Shown: one piece after another, positions 37,120 to 47,204 of the stretch | Layout: each line of letters begins with the position of its first letter | How positions within the stretch are numbered: position 1 is the first letter of the stretch | DNA from: an uncultured Winogradskyella sp. | GTDB lineage: Bacteria; Bacteroidota; Bacteroidia; Flavobacteriales; Flavobacteriaceae | Assembly (NCBI RefSeq): GCF_947498005.1 | Contig: NZ_CANMIW010000001.1 | Location: 372,001-436,000 of the forward strand | DNA: 64,000 bases | Direction of reading: 5' to 3' | Translations under genes and position numbers: made by a program | The notes under the pieces: model-generated | Database searches by the model: none | What the model saw: only the letters and a program-made list of their open reading frames with translations | What the model was told of the DNA's origin: nothing

Positions 37120-38223
37120 TTAAAATTCAAATTTTAATTGCACACTAACCGCAGACGTATCTTCTTTTTTTACTTTTTTAATTTCTGTATTTAAATTAGA
37201 TAATGATATACCTAAAAGTCGAACAGAATTATTTAGGGAATCTTGATATAATAAGTCTTTCGCTGCCTCTAAAATAATGGCTTTCTCACTGACATAGTAT
37301 GGTAAAGTTTTGCTTCTAGTTTGTAATGTGAAATCACTGTACTTAATTTTTAATGTAATTGTTTTACCTGCGACTTTACTTTTATGTAATCGTTTGGTCA
37401 CTTCCTCTGCGATATGGTCTAATTTTTCGAGCATAAAAATTTCTGAGGATAGATTTTTGCTAAAAGTACGTTCTGCGGCTAATGATTTTCTAATGCGATT
37501 AGGTTTTACTTCACTGTTATGTATACCACGAACTACTTGATAATAGTGGCGACCAGATTTACCAAAGTGTTCCTCTAAATATTCTGCTGATTTCAACTTT
37601 AAATCTTTTCCTGTAAAAATTCCTTTTTGGTACATTTTTTCTGCGGTTACTTTACCGACACCATAAAATTTTCTAATATCTAATTCTTCAAGAAAATGTA
37701 ACACGTTTTCAGGGTTTACTGTTTTTTGACCATTTGGTTTATTATAATCACTTGCGACCTTGGCTATAAATTTATTGATGGATATACCTGCTGAAGCTGT
37801 TAAGCCTACTTCTGCATAAATACGTGTTCTTATCTTCTGAGCTAATAAAGTGGCACTAGGAAGCCCAATTTTGTTTTCTGTTACATCCAAATAAGCTTCA
37901 TCTAAGGATAAGGGTTCTACCAAGTCCGTATAATCTAAAAAAATCTTTCTAATTTGTTTTGAGATTTCCGTGTAACGTGCAAAATCGGTTTTTACAAAGA
38001 TTAAATCTGGACATAATTTTATGGCTAAACGACCAGACATGGCACTCTTTACGCCAAACTTTCTGGCCTCATAACTTGCTGCACTTATTACACCTCTAGT
38101 TCCTCCACCACCAACTGCTATTGGTTTTCCTTGCAATTCAGGATTATCCATTTGAGCTACAGACGCATAAAATGCATCCATATCTACATGAATTATCTTT
38201 CTAATTGGTAAATCGTTAGGCAT
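37120..38223 (-). CDS. dinB: DNA polymerase IV
   Basis: 367 residues. Y-family motifs: HVDMDAFYASVAQ (metal-binding Asp), YEARKFGVKSAMS, and SLDEAYLDVTE with the catalytic Asp-Glu. A little-finger domain follows. The C-terminus SVQLKFEF may contain a clamp-binding QLxxF-like motif. It performs translesion synthesis. Divergent from the CYTH gene, with 51 bases between starts. Confidence 0.96.
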   Translation of the reverse strand: MPNDLPIRKIIHVDMDAFYASVAQMDNPELQGKPIAVGGGGTRGVISAASYEARKFGVKSAMSGRLAIKLCPDLIFVKTDFARYTEISKQIRKIFLDYTDLVEPLSLDEAYLDVTENKIGLPSATLLAQKIRTRIYAEVGLTASAGISINKFIAKVASDYNKPNGQKTVNPENVLHFLEELDIRKFYGVGKVTAEKMYQKGIFTGKDLKLKSAEYLEEHFGKSGRHYYQVVRGIHNSEVKPNRIRKSLAAERTFSKNLSSEIFMLEKLDHIAEEVTKRLHKSKVAGKTITLKIKYSDFTLQTRSKTLPYYVSEKAIILEAAKDLLYQDSLNNSVRLLGISLSNLNTEIKKVKKEDTSAVSVQLKFEF

Positions 38224-38274
38224 AGTGTAAATTTAGCCAATAAATGGCTGGAAATAATAATTTTTAATCTTCTA

Positions 38275-38745
38275 ATGATAGAAATAGAACGCAAATTCTT
38301 AGTGAAATCTGAAGCTTTTAAAACTGAGGCTTCTGCAAGTTATACCATAAAACAAGGGTTTTTAAATAGCCACAAGGAGAGGACTGTTAGGGTAAGATTA
38401 AAAAAAAATAGCGGTTTTATAACCATAAAAGGAAAATCTACATCTAATGGATTATCTAGGTTTGAGTGGGAAAAAGAAATTTCAAAACAAGAAGCAGAAA
38501 ATTTGTTAACCCTTTGTGAAGATGGAATTATTGATAAAATACGCTATGAAGTTGTTTTTGGTAAACACATTTTTGAAGTAGATGTTTTCTCTGGCGTCAA
38601 TGAGGGTTTGTGTATTGCAGAGGTAGAATTAAACTCTGAAAACGAGTTTTTTGAAAAACCACATTGGTTAGGTATTGAGGTTACTGGTGATATACGATAT
38701 TACAATTCTCAATTAAGCAAAGATCCCTTTAAATCATGGAAATAA
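38275..38745 (+). CDS. CYTH domain protein
   Basis: 156 residues. The family signature ExExK is at the N-terminus (EIERKFLV), followed by paired acidic and basic strands (RVRLKKN, TIKGK, EWEKEI, EVDVF, CIAEVEL). The CYTH/triphosphate tunnel metalloenzyme fold binds triphosphates with divalent metal; small bacterial members often hydrolyse tripolyphosphate or are class IV cyclase-like. The specific substrate is unknown. Confidence 0.88.
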   Translation: MIEIERKFLVKSEAFKTEASASYTIKQGFLNSHKERTVRVRLKKNSGFITIKGKSTSNGLSRFEWEKEISKQEAENLLTLCEDGIIDKIRYEVVFGKHIFEVDVFSGVNEGLCIAEVELNSENEFFEKPHWLGIEVTGDIRYYNSQLSKDPFKSWK

Positions 38746-38776
38746 AAAACCTATTCAATGAATTGAATAGGTTTTA
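38746..38776 (+). terminator. Intrinsic terminator after the CYTH gene
   Basis: AAAACCTATTCAAT pairs with ATTGAATAGGTTTT, starting directly after the stop codon. It can also serve the convergent OmpA gene on the minus strand. Confidence 0.85.
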
Positions 38777-38802
38777 ATAAATTATAGTTTTTTAGTTGTG
38801 TA

Positions 38803-40716
38803 TTACTCTGTAGCAGCAGTTTGAGTCACAATTAAAAATTCAGAACGTCTATTATCAGCATGTTGTTCTTTTGTACAACCATTTGAACAATCTACTTTTG
38901 GTTCAGATTCTCCTTTACCTTCTCCAGAAATACGAGCTTCATCAATTCCTTGAGAAATTACATATTGAACAGTAGTTTTTGCTCTTCTATCAGAAAGATT
39001 AGCATTATAGGTTTCTGAACCTCTCTGATCTGTATGAGAAGTTGCTTTTATAACCATTTCAGGATATTTTTTCATAATCTGAACTAATTTATCTAGTTCA
39101 AAAGCGCCTTCTGCTGTTATATTAGATTTATCAAACTCAAAGTAGATAGGTGATAGTACAACCTGCTCAGCTTCAATAATTTTCTCAATAGGATCTAAGG
39201 AAATCTGAACATTAGTTTCTTCATCGTTGGTTCCTTTTACTGGTACTTTTTTACTTTCAAAGTCTTCCATTACTACTTCTAGTTCAGAATCTTTATCACA
39301 CTCAACGATAAATTCTGCAATACCTTCTTCATTCGTTGTTTTAGAAACTACTTTATTGCCTTCATCATCAAATAATGACACTGATGCACCACTTATTGGC
39401 TCACGTGTTTTATCATCTAAAACCGTTGCTGAAATTAAAACATCACATAAAGGTTGTAATTTTTTAAATTCGTAAATGTCATCGCTTCCTTTTCCGCCCT
39501 CTCTGTTAGAAGATACATAACCTTCAGCGGCTTCTTCATCTATAATAAATGCAAAGTCATCTGCATTACTGTTAATAGGAATACCTACATTTCTAATAGG
39601 CGCCATTTTTCCATCAATCTCTTTAGTATAAAACACATCTAACCCTCCTAAACCTAAATGACCGTTTGAAGAAAAGTATAATGTGTTATTACTACTGATA
39701 TAAGGAAACATTTCTTGTCCTTCAGTATTTACTTTTTGACCTAAGTTAATAGCTTCACCAATAGTACCATCTTCATTAATAGCAGCTTTGTAAATATCAA
39801 AATCTCCATATCCACCTGGTTGGTTTGATGCGAAGAATAATGTTTTACCATCATTACTTACTGTTGGGTTTTTAACAGAGTAGTTTTGACTATTTACAGA
39901 TAAACTTTCTACAGTATCCCAATCATCACCAAGTTTAGTAGCTTTAAATAAATAAAGTTGGCTGTAACGTGTACTACTTAAAGAATCTTTTTCATACGCT
40001 TTTTCAAAATAACTTTCTCTTGAAAAATACATAGTATTACCATCTGGTGAAAACGACACAAGTCCTTCATGAAATCTTGTGTTAATTTTATTATTAGCTA
40101 ATTCAGCTTCTTGATAAGAACCATCAGTATTTTTATTGATAGTATAAATATCTAAGAAAGGCTGATCATTCCACCCATAAGTTTTACGACTGTCGTTACG
40201 ACTAGAGGTAATATATAACTTGTTATCTTGTAATGTTCCACCGAAGTCAGACTGAGTAGAATTAAAATCTGAATTCTGCACGTTAAACTTTTTACCTTGC
40301 TCTAAAATCTTTGGAAGGTAATTAGGATTTTTTCTAAATGCAGTTGCTCTATCATCAGCTGGACGCATTGTTGCAAATTTGTCCATTTGTGTATTAGATT
40401 CAGCATATTTTCCATTTGCTTTTAGCATTTGAGCGTATTTATAGACCATTTCTGGTTGATCTGATGTCTCCAATGCTTTTGCATAGTAGCGTTCTGCGGC
40501 TTCGGTATTAAAGATGTTATAATAGCTTTCAGCTAATTGACTGTATACATATGTATCTGCCTTACCTTCTTCTACTAATTCGTTATAACTTTCAGCAGCC
40601 TTAACAAATTCAAATCGTGCAAAGTATTTATCTGCTTTTTTTGTGCTAGCGTTTTGAGCAGTTAAGCAAAAGCTACTCATCAACGTAATAAATAATAATG
40701 TTTTAAAGTTTTTCAT
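38803..40716 (-). CDS. PorE-like OmpA-family protein of a T9SS type B cassette
   Basis: 637 residues. Signal peptide (TLLFITLMSSFCLTAQ), TPR-like helices (about 25-130), WD40/PD40-type beta-propeller repeats (YITSSRND, SFSPDGNTMYFSRE, NDGKTLFFASNQPGGYGDFDIY, NTLYFSSNGHLGLGGLDVF; about 165-400), a carboxypeptidase-regulatory-like domain (ISATVLDDKTREPISGASVSL, about 425-505) and an OmpA domain (KATSHTDQRGSETYN, LSDRRAKTTVQYV, NRRSEF; about 520-637). PorE of the type IX secretion system has this plan. It is the last gene of a three-gene minus-strand cassette. Confidence 0.85.
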   Translation of the reverse strand: MKNFKTLLFITLMSSFCLTAQNASTKKADKYFARFEFVKAAESYNELVEEGKADTYVYSQLAESYYNIFNTEAAERYYAKALETSDQPEMVYKYAQMLKANGKYAESNTQMDKFATMRPADDRATAFRKNPNYLPKILEQGKKFNVQNSDFNSTQSDFGGTLQDNKLYITSSRNDSRKTYGWNDQPFLDIYTINKNTDGSYQEAELANNKINTRFHEGLVSFSPDGNTMYFSRESYFEKAYEKDSLSSTRYSQLYLFKATKLGDDWDTVESLSVNSQNYSVKNPTVSNDGKTLFFASNQPGGYGDFDIYKAAINEDGTIGEAINLGQKVNTEGQEMFPYISSNNTLYFSSNGHLGLGGLDVFYTKEIDGKMAPIRNVGIPINSNADDFAFIIDEEAAEGYVSSNREGGKGSDDIYEFKKLQPLCDVLISATVLDDKTREPISGASVSLFDDEGNKVVSKTTNEEGIAEFIVECDKDSELEVVMEDFESKKVPVKGTNDEETNVQISLDPIEKIIEAEQVVLSPIYFEFDKSNITAEGAFELDKLVQIMKKYPEMVIKATSHTDQRGSETYNANLSDRRAKTTVQYVISQGIDEARISGEGKGESEPKVDCSNGCTKEQHADNRRSEFLIVTQTAATE

Positions 40717-40735
40717 AATTGTTTAGCTTAACTGA

Positions 40736-41644
40736 TTAAAAGTATCTTGGTGAACGAGAAACACGTTTTGGGAAATTAAGGTCAAATAATAAAAAGACCT
40801 CGTGTGATGCAGGTGCATACGCTTTAATATCTGACGAAATAAAGTCATAAGCATATCCAACTCTTAAGGATGGCGTTAATGCAAAATTCATCATACCAGC
40901 AACAGAATCATCGAGTCTATAAGATGCTCCAATTTCAAACTTTTTATAAAATCTAGCGTTAACATTAATATCAAATGATGTTGGCGCATCAAAAGCAGAT
41001 TTTACCATAAATGATGGTTTAAGTTCTGTATTAGGAGAAAGATCGAACACATAACCACCCGTAAAGAAGTAATGCTGTGTTTCTGATCCGATTTTTAATC
41101 CGTTATTATCTAAATGAACAGAAGATAATAAGTTAGGTACAGATAATGATAAATAATACTTTTCTGTGTAATAAAAGAAACCAGCTCCAATGTTAGGCGT
41201 CGTTTCACTTATATCTTGAGCGAAGAATGGATCTGTTGGATCAACCACTTCAACACCTGTATTTAATCCTATATCGTGAAAGGTAGCACCGGCTTTAATA
41301 CCAAAAGCTAATCTATGTTCTCCTCCTAATTGCAATGTATAGGATACATCTACGTACGCATTCGTTTCGGTTACTGGACCAATATGATCTGATATTACAG
41401 ATAAACCAAGACCCATATTTTCGCCGACAGGTGAATGTCCGAAAAATGTTCCTGTTTCTGGTCCACCATCAATTTTTGACCATTGGTTTCTGTATAATAA
41501 TCCAAAAGAAAGATTTTCTTTTGAGCCTGCATAAGCAGGGTTTATTATATTCATATTATACATGTACTGCGTGTACTGAGGGTCTTGTTGCCCATGCATT
41601 TGAAATGCTAAAAGCAAAACCGCTATAATAGAGAGTTTTTTCAT
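40736..41644 (-). CDS. PorP/SprF family type IX secretion membrane protein
   Basis: 302 residues. Signal peptide (KLSIIAVLLLAFQMHGQ) then the family start QDPQYTQYMYNMNIINPAYAGS, which is diagnostic, followed by an outer-membrane barrel pattern ending in RYF. SprF-like proteins are needed for secretion and surface attachment of a cognate type B T9SS substrate, usually the neighbouring gene. Here that partner is the 1769-residue protein immediately upstream (26 bases). Confidence 0.92.
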   Translation of the reverse strand: MKKLSIIAVLLLAFQMHGQQDPQYTQYMYNMNIINPAYAGSKENLSFGLLYRNQWSKIDGGPETGTFFGHSPVGENMGLGLSVISDHIGPVTETNAYVDVSYTLQLGGEHRLAFGIKAGATFHDIGLNTGVEVVDPTDPFFAQDISETTPNIGAGFFYYTEKYYLSLSVPNLLSSVHLDNNGLKIGSETQHYFFTGGYVFDLSPNTELKPSFMVKSAFDAPTSFDINVNARFYKKFEIGASYRLDDSVAGMMNFALTPSLRVGYAYDFISSDIKAYAPASHEVFLLFDLNFPKRVSRSPRYF

Positions 41645-41670
41645 TATAATAAGTTGATTCTGTTAGTTGA

Positions 41671-44600
41671 TTATCTGTTAATATATACCCAAGAACTTTT
41701 AGACATAGCACCACCTTCATAAACTACCGTGTAGAAATATGTTCCTACAGGTAATTCTTTTCCGTCGTTTGTTTGTCCATACCATTCATTAGTATAGTTG
41801 TTTTTAGAGTATACAAGTGTTCCGTTTCTATTAAATATTTCAAGTTTCGTAACATTAAAACTTGTTAAATCAAATGTGTCATTTTGACCAGGTGAAACAC
41901 CAGGAGAAATACCTTCTGGGAATACACACGATTCTAATTCTATAACCTCAACTGAAATTGTATTGATACAGCCTGTTGCGTTAAACTCTATTGTTGCAGC
42001 GTATTCACCTGCAATTAATACTGAATCTAAAGTTAATCCACTTCCGCTTACTGCAATTCCATCTAAAGACCAATTAACTGTAACATCGGCAGCTGTAAAG
42101 TTTGTTGGTACAATACCAATAGTTATTGGTACAGTTGCATTAGGACAAACTGCGTATGTTAATTCTGAATCAAAAGATGCTAAAGGAACAACATTAACCT
42201 CTAAGTTAAACGATGTTGTGTTGTAACAACCATTATCTGTATTCTCCGCACGTACAAAAATTGTTTCTCCACTACTTGAGTAAGGACTTGCGAGAGGGCT
42301 TGCGTCTGCATCTGCATCTGCTTGAGATATATGATATGTAATTTCTACATTGGCATCTGTATTAACTTCATCATTGATAGATAATAAATTAAAAGTAGTA
42401 ACACCATCAACATTTCCATCTAAATCATCACAGATAACAAAATCTGCTGGTTGATTTACAGTTGGTCTTGGGTTTACAATTAATTCCACTTGAGATAATT
42501 GACGACAACCAAGGAAATCGTTAGTTACTGCATCGGCATCTTCAATTCTCATAATTAATGTCTCACCAGATGATGTGTATGAAGTTGATACAGGATCTAT
42601 TCTTTGGTTAGCATTCGCTGTACTCGTATAATATGATACTGTATAGTCGTCACCTAATCCTAACGAAGTTGTTAATGCTTCTAGGTCAAATATTTCAGAT
42701 CCATCTGCTTCAGGTCCATCACATACTGTAATGTTTTGAGGTGCAATAGTACCAGGATCTTCATATAGATTAATAACTACGATCTGAGAAAAAGCTTCAG
42801 AACCACATTGATTATCAAATGCTTGTACTTGGTAGTTGTCCGATTCTGTTACAACTAGAGAAGAAGACGTTTCTCCATCTAATACAAAACCATTTTTATA
42901 CCAAACAAATTCATCTGCAAAAGGAGAATCTGTTAATATAGTCACAGAATCAAATCCACAAACTGATACTTCATCAATTTCTGTTGGGTCGTTGTTAGGA
43001 TCTATTATAACTTCATCACTCGCAATTTGTGCATCGATTTCAGCTTCAATTGTTCCGTTGTCAGTAGCACCAGCATTAGTTTGTTCTATGGTAATATTAC
43101 CAGCTCCACCATTAAAATTAGTTACTAGTAACATGTAGATTTCTCCGCTAAGTGCATTATCAATAGATAAATTTTCTATTGACGCTCCTGAATAACTACA
43201 ATCAACAATGTTTCCTAAAGGATAGAAACCTGTATCAGGATTGTTAGAGAAAGGACAAGTTGGACAATCCTCTAATAATATGTCCGTACATGCTTGATTA
43301 ACTGATGTAAATGGACCCCAAATAACAAAATCAACATCTAATCCGTTTCCGTTTTCATCAGTTTGTTCAATTTGAATTTCAATAGGTCCTGAGTCCCCTA
43401 CTTGAATAATATTCCAAGTTGGGTTTGGTATAGATCCTAAACAAGCAACTTGGCCAGTACTTGGAATTCCAATGATATTTGGTGTTGTTAAGGCACCTCC
43501 AACAGAACAGAAGTTTTCGGCATTGTCACAAATGATATTTGTTGGTGCAGGTCTAATACATAAATCAAAAGTTGATGTTTCTGGTTGACTTCCTCCGCTA
43601 AATACACGGATATAATAAGTATTTCCTACAACTAAAGATGGTGTAACAGTAGCATCATCATCAGTACAGTAAATTTCTGTTAAACTTCCACAAGAACCTT
43701 CGTAAAGTGCGTGGTCTATATTTGTTGTACCACCTACAACATTCACAATAGAGATAATTTGAATTTCATCTAGTGCTTCAAAAGTAAACCATACATCATC
43801 GTCTGGAGATCCAGTACAACTTCCATCTGGTACACCCGAAGGCGTAGCTGCCAATATAGTTCCTGAAGTAACCATATCACAAGTACTAGTTGCATTAACC
43901 ACTGCCGTTATTGCTGTAGAACAATCGTCATTAGCAGGTGGACATGCTAAAACTTCAAATGTTTCACTACTAATTACACAGTTATTGTCTTGCTCATTCG
44001 TTACAAAAACCTTAGCTGAACTTCCAAAAGGGAAAGGACCAACTTGATAAACACCTGTTGCCGTTGCTTGAACTGAACTAGCATCTAAACTGTTTGTGAG
44101 AGCTAAAGAAGTAGCATCTCCTAAACTTGTTACATTAACTTCAATATAAAATTGATCGTTATCACAATCTGGTACTACTGTATAATCGGCTTCTGCTAAA
44201 GTACAGTTCAATTGTTGTATGTTAACTGTAAAATCTAATGTTACACCCCAAGATCCATCATAACAAGGATCAGGAGTGGTTTGACCAAAGTCAGCCGATC
44301 CAACACGCATTCTGTGTTCTCCAATAGGTGCCGTAACTGGCATCACAAATGAAGCATCCATTAAATGAGGTGTACTTGCACCGGAAGATTCTCCTTGGAA
44401 AACAAGTTCTGTATCATCAAATATTAAATTGTCATCAAAATCAATCCAAACATTAACGTCGTAAGTGAAACTGTGACCAAACTCTATTTCTAAATTTGTA
44501 TTAATTCCTTGGAAAACGTTTACTGTTGGTGTTGTATGATTTTCATAAGTCAAATCACCTAAACTCGTAAATGTCGTCACTCCTAAATTGGCATAATTAA

Positions 44601-46980
44601 TACCAGTTCCATCGTTACTTGATGGTATTGACTCACAATATCCAGTAAAGAAATCAAAAGGACCAAAATAAGAACTTTCATCACCAGGTCCACAAATTGC
44701 TGATACGTAGAACTCATAATTTGTATCTGGATTTAAACCTGTAAGAATATAAGGATTAGTAGTTACTCCAGGCTCAATTGTTCCAGTGCCTAAAGCAAAA
44801 CCAGCTTCACCATATTGAATATTCCAAGATGTTGAAGTTCCATTCTCTGTCCAACCAACTTCAGTTGAAGTTAAACTTAAATTATTTGCAGTTAAGTCTG
44901 ATGGTTCTGGGCAAGTAGGGATTCCTCTTACTCTAAAATTGTCAACAAATACATCAACATCTTCTGGGTCATTCACAGTTCCATCTGAAGCTAAAATTCC
45001 AAATTGAACTATTTGTCCACTATATGCTGTTAAATCAACAACAGGATGTTCACCAGTAACAGGAACAACTGAGGTGTTGTCATAAGTTAAAAGAGAAATC
45101 CATGTGGCACCATTATCATTTGTCATTAATAATTGAACTGTATCATCAGAACCTAAAGTACCTGCTGTTGTAGAATTTGCAAATAGCATTATTCCAAAAT
45201 CAAACTCAACTTGAAAAGGACCACCTGTTAAATCAAATTGAGGAGAAATAATCCAGTCACTTCTAACATCGCCTTGATATATGTTTATTCTAAAAGAACC
45301 TGTCGTTCCATTGTTTAAAAATCCATCTGCAGCCCAAAGTCCAGCACCTAAATCCATAGGTCCAGTAGTTGCATCTCCACTATCTGCTTCTTCCCAACAG
45401 TCAGCTGGTATATCTGTAAAATTTTGAATGTAATCTGGAATAAAAATATCACAAAGTGTTTCAAAAGCAAAAGGTCCTGCCCAACCACTAAGTTCACTAC
45501 CACAATTAGCTTGTACATAATATTCGTAGCTCGTAACTGCACTTAATCCTGAAGCCGTATATGGGTTTGTAATACCTACATCTGTTGGCGTACCAGTAGC
45601 AGGTGTACCTGCCGTAACTATTTCAATATTCCATAATGCGACTGTTCCGTCTTGAGACCAACTTAATTCCGCTCCATTAGAAGTGATAGCATTTGCCATT
45701 AAAGCTGTTGGATTGAAACATGTTGGAGCTTCATCAAATGTAACATCATCAATTGCAATGTCATCATAAAAATCTCCACTTTCTGTTTCCGAAAAGATAA
45801 ACCTTGCTTGTACATCTCCAGTAATAGTAAGCGTACTTAAATCAATAACTTTAAGTTCCCAGCCAGAAGTGTTAGTGTTGTAGGTCGCCATCATGTTCCA
45901 TGCAGCACCATCCCAAACTTCTACGTCTAAAGTACTGTTGGCATTTCCTTCATTATCACTAATTTCATAAAATGAAAGTGCAGGTGCTGTTAAGCCACTA
46001 ACATCTACTAATGGTGTTGTTAAAGTACTCGGATCATCAGTTCCTGAAGAATCGACAAATGCAAAATAATTATTTGTAGTGGTACTTCCTAACATTGTAC
46101 CATTGTCTCCAATATGGTCAAATCCAGGGTCATCAGCATACTCCCATTCTTCGGCACCTCCATTAGACCAACATAATGGTATATCTCCTGCGTTTTCAAA
46201 ACCTTCAGTATATGGTGCAATAAAAGTTACACACTCTGTAGTCATGATAAATGGACCTACCCATAAACTTTCGTCTCCAGGCCCACAATTTGCTTGGTAA
46301 TAGATATAGTACGTTGTTGCGGGTGTTAAACCTGTTAATGTTGTGTTAGGCGAACCAGTTACAGAAATTGCATTCTCTTCTTCGCTATTACCAGGTGTGA
46401 AATCTGTACCACTGTTATATTCTATATTCCAATCTGTTTCAGAATCTCCAGCCGTCCAATCCAAGATCGCTGAATTAGAAGTAACGTTAGAAGAACTAAT
46501 ATCGTAAGGGTCAATACATGTTGGACTTTCAAATAAAGTAACAACTATGTTTTCCCAATCTGCATCAGAACCACCAAAACTTTGATTCATTACTAAATCT
46601 ATAAACCCATCTACAGTAGGATCATAAATTGCAGTAAATTCACCAACAAAAGTTAATGTAGTACTTGCATTACTAGTTAATCCTCCTGTAGTAGGTGGAT
46701 CTATAGTAATTGTACCTGAAGTTGTTGTTACCGTTAAGTCTGCTTCTGAAGACCAAGGGTTTCCACCTCCAACAACCCAATCTACTGAAACTGAAAATGA
46801 ATTGTAAGATCCCGTTGAGGATGCTGGTACCGCAGCAGTATTTGCTGCATCATTTAAGTTAATAGTAACAGGAGTTCCTGAGGCCACGTTTGTAGGCCCT
46901 ACTATTGGAGGGAAATTATACTGGGCATTTGCTGTGAAAATAAACCCAAGCATGATTAAAAATAGAGTAATCTTTTTCAT
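41671..46980 (-). CDS. Giant secreted adhesin-like protein with T9SS type B sorting domain
   Basis: 1769 residues. Signal peptide (ITLFLIMLGFIFTANAQ); an N-terminal beta domain; fibronectin type III-like modules (about 155-250, 422-508, 692-780, each with SxxxL.W and YEYYVQA/YYIYYQA-type strands); two MAM/jelly-roll-like modules between them (YTEGFENAGDIPLCW...AIDDVTFDEAPTC; YIQNFTDIPADCW...DVFVDNFRV); a GEVED-type module (WIDFDDNLIFDDTELVF, HRMRVGSADF; about 785-935); pre-peptidase-like and Ig/PKD-like modules; and a C-terminal CHU_C domain (about 1680-1769: FPEGISPGVSPGQNDTFDL, KLEIFNRNGTLVYSKNNY, VGTYFYTVVY). It should be exported by the T9SS and held on the surface by the PorP/SprF-like partner. 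Ligand unknown. Confidence 0.92.
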   Translation of the reverse strand: MKKITLFLIMLGFIFTANAQYNFPPIVGPTNVASGTPVTINLNDAANTAAVPASSTGSYNSFSVSVDWVVGGGNPWSSEADLTVTTTSGTITIDPPTTGGLTSNASTTLTFVGEFTAIYDPTVDGFIDLVMNQSFGGSDADWENIVVTLFESPTCIDPYDISSSNVTSNSAILDWTAGDSETDWNIEYNSGTDFTPGNSEEENAISVTGSPNTTLTGLTPATTYYIYYQANCGPGDESLWVGPFIMTTECVTFIAPYTEGFENAGDIPLCWSNGGAEEWEYADDPGFDHIGDNGTMLGSTTTNNYFAFVDSSGTDDPSTLTTPLVDVSGLTAPALSFYEISDNEGNANSTLDVEVWDGAAWNMMATYNTNTSGWELKVIDLSTLTITGDVQARFIFSETESGDFYDDIAIDDVTFDEAPTCFNPTALMANAITSNGAELSWSQDGTVALWNIEIVTAGTPATGTPTDVGITNPYTASGLSAVTSYEYYVQANCGSELSGWAGPFAFETLCDIFIPDYIQNFTDIPADCWEEADSGDATTGPMDLGAGLWAADGFLNNGTTGSFRINIYQGDVRSDWIISPQFDLTGGPFQVEFDFGIMLFANSTTAGTLGSDDTVQLLMTNDNGATWISLLTYDNTSVVPVTGEHPVVDLTAYSGQIVQFGILASDGTVNDPEDVDVFVDNFRVRGIPTCPEPSDLTANNLSLTSTEVGWTENGTSTSWNIQYGEAGFALGTGTIEPGVTTNPYILTGLNPDTNYEFYVSAICGPGDESSYFGPFDFFTGYCESIPSSNDGTGINYANLGVTTFTSLGDLTYENHTTPTVNVFQGINTNLEIEFGHSFTYDVNVWIDFDDNLIFDDTELVFQGESSGASTPHLMDASFVMPVTAPIGEHRMRVGSADFGQTTPDPCYDGSWGVTLDFTVNIQQLNCTLAEADYTVVPDCDNDQFYIEVNVTSLGDATSLALTNSLDASSVQATATGVYQVGPFPFGSSAKVFVTNEQDNNCVISSETFEVLACPPANDDCSTAITAVVNATSTCDMVTSGTILAATPSGVPDGSCTGSPDDDVWFTFEALDEIQIISIVNVVGGTTNIDHALYEGSCGSLTEIYCTDDDATVTPSLVVGNTYYIRVFSGGSQPETSTFDLCIRPAPTNIICDNAENFCSVGGALTTPNIIGIPSTGQVACLGSIPNPTWNIIQVGDSGPIEIQIEQTDENGNGLDVDFVIWGPFTSVNQACTDILLEDCPTCPFSNNPDTGFYPLGNIVDCSYSGASIENLSIDNALSGEIYMLLVTNFNGGAGNITIEQTNAGATDNGTIEAEIDAQIASDEVIIDPNNDPTEIDEVSVCGFDSVTILTDSPFADEFVWYKNGFVLDGETSSSLVVTESDNYQVQAFDNQCGSEAFSQIVVINLYEDPGTIAPQNITVCDGPEADGSEIFDLEALTTSLGLGDDYTVSYYTSTANANQRIDPVSTSYTSSGETLIMRIEDADAVTNDFLGCRQLSQVELIVNPRPTVNQPADFVICDDLDGNVDGVTTFNLLSINDEVNTDANVEITYHISQADADADASPLASPYSSSGETIFVRAENTDNGCYNTTSFNLEVNVVPLASFDSELTYAVCPNATVPITIGIVPTNFTAADVTVNWSLDGIAVSGSGLTLDSVLIAGEYAATIEFNATGCINTISVEVIELESCVFPEGISPGVSPGQNDTFDLTSFNVTKLEIFNRNGTLVYSKNNYTNEWYGQTNDGKELPVGTYFYTVVYEGGAMSKSSWVYINR

Positions 46981-47012
46981 TATTAATCGGTTTGTTAAGA
47001 ATTATTTAATGC

Positions 47013-47036
47013 TCTCACAATCAGTATATTGTAAGA
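47013..47036 (-). promoter_or_regulatory. Leader hairpin upstream of the giant adhesin gene
   Basis: CTCTTACAAT and ATTGTGAGAG (minus strand) pair with one A-C mismatch around a 6-base loop. It sits in the presumed ~130-base leader, 33 bases before the start codon. Confidence 0.35.
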
Positions 47037-47114
47037 GAATTTATTGGTGTTTGATAAAATTTTGCTGTAAAGCACAAGTTTGACGTTGGTTAGACGCTTA
47101 AAACAATGTGAAGT

Positions 47115-47142
47115 CGAATATATAAAAAATGGCTATTAACAA
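47115..47142 (-). promoter_or_regulatory. Candidate promoter of the T9SS type B cassette
   Basis: TTG (47142-47140), 17 bases, and TATATTCG (47122-47115). One base differs from TAnnTTTG. It would give a leader of about 130 bases for the gene starting at 46980. Confidence 0.45.
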
Positions 47143-47204
47143 GATGTTAACAATGTTATAATAGATTAACTACCGTTATAATCGACAAATGGTTTGGCTG
47201 TTTT

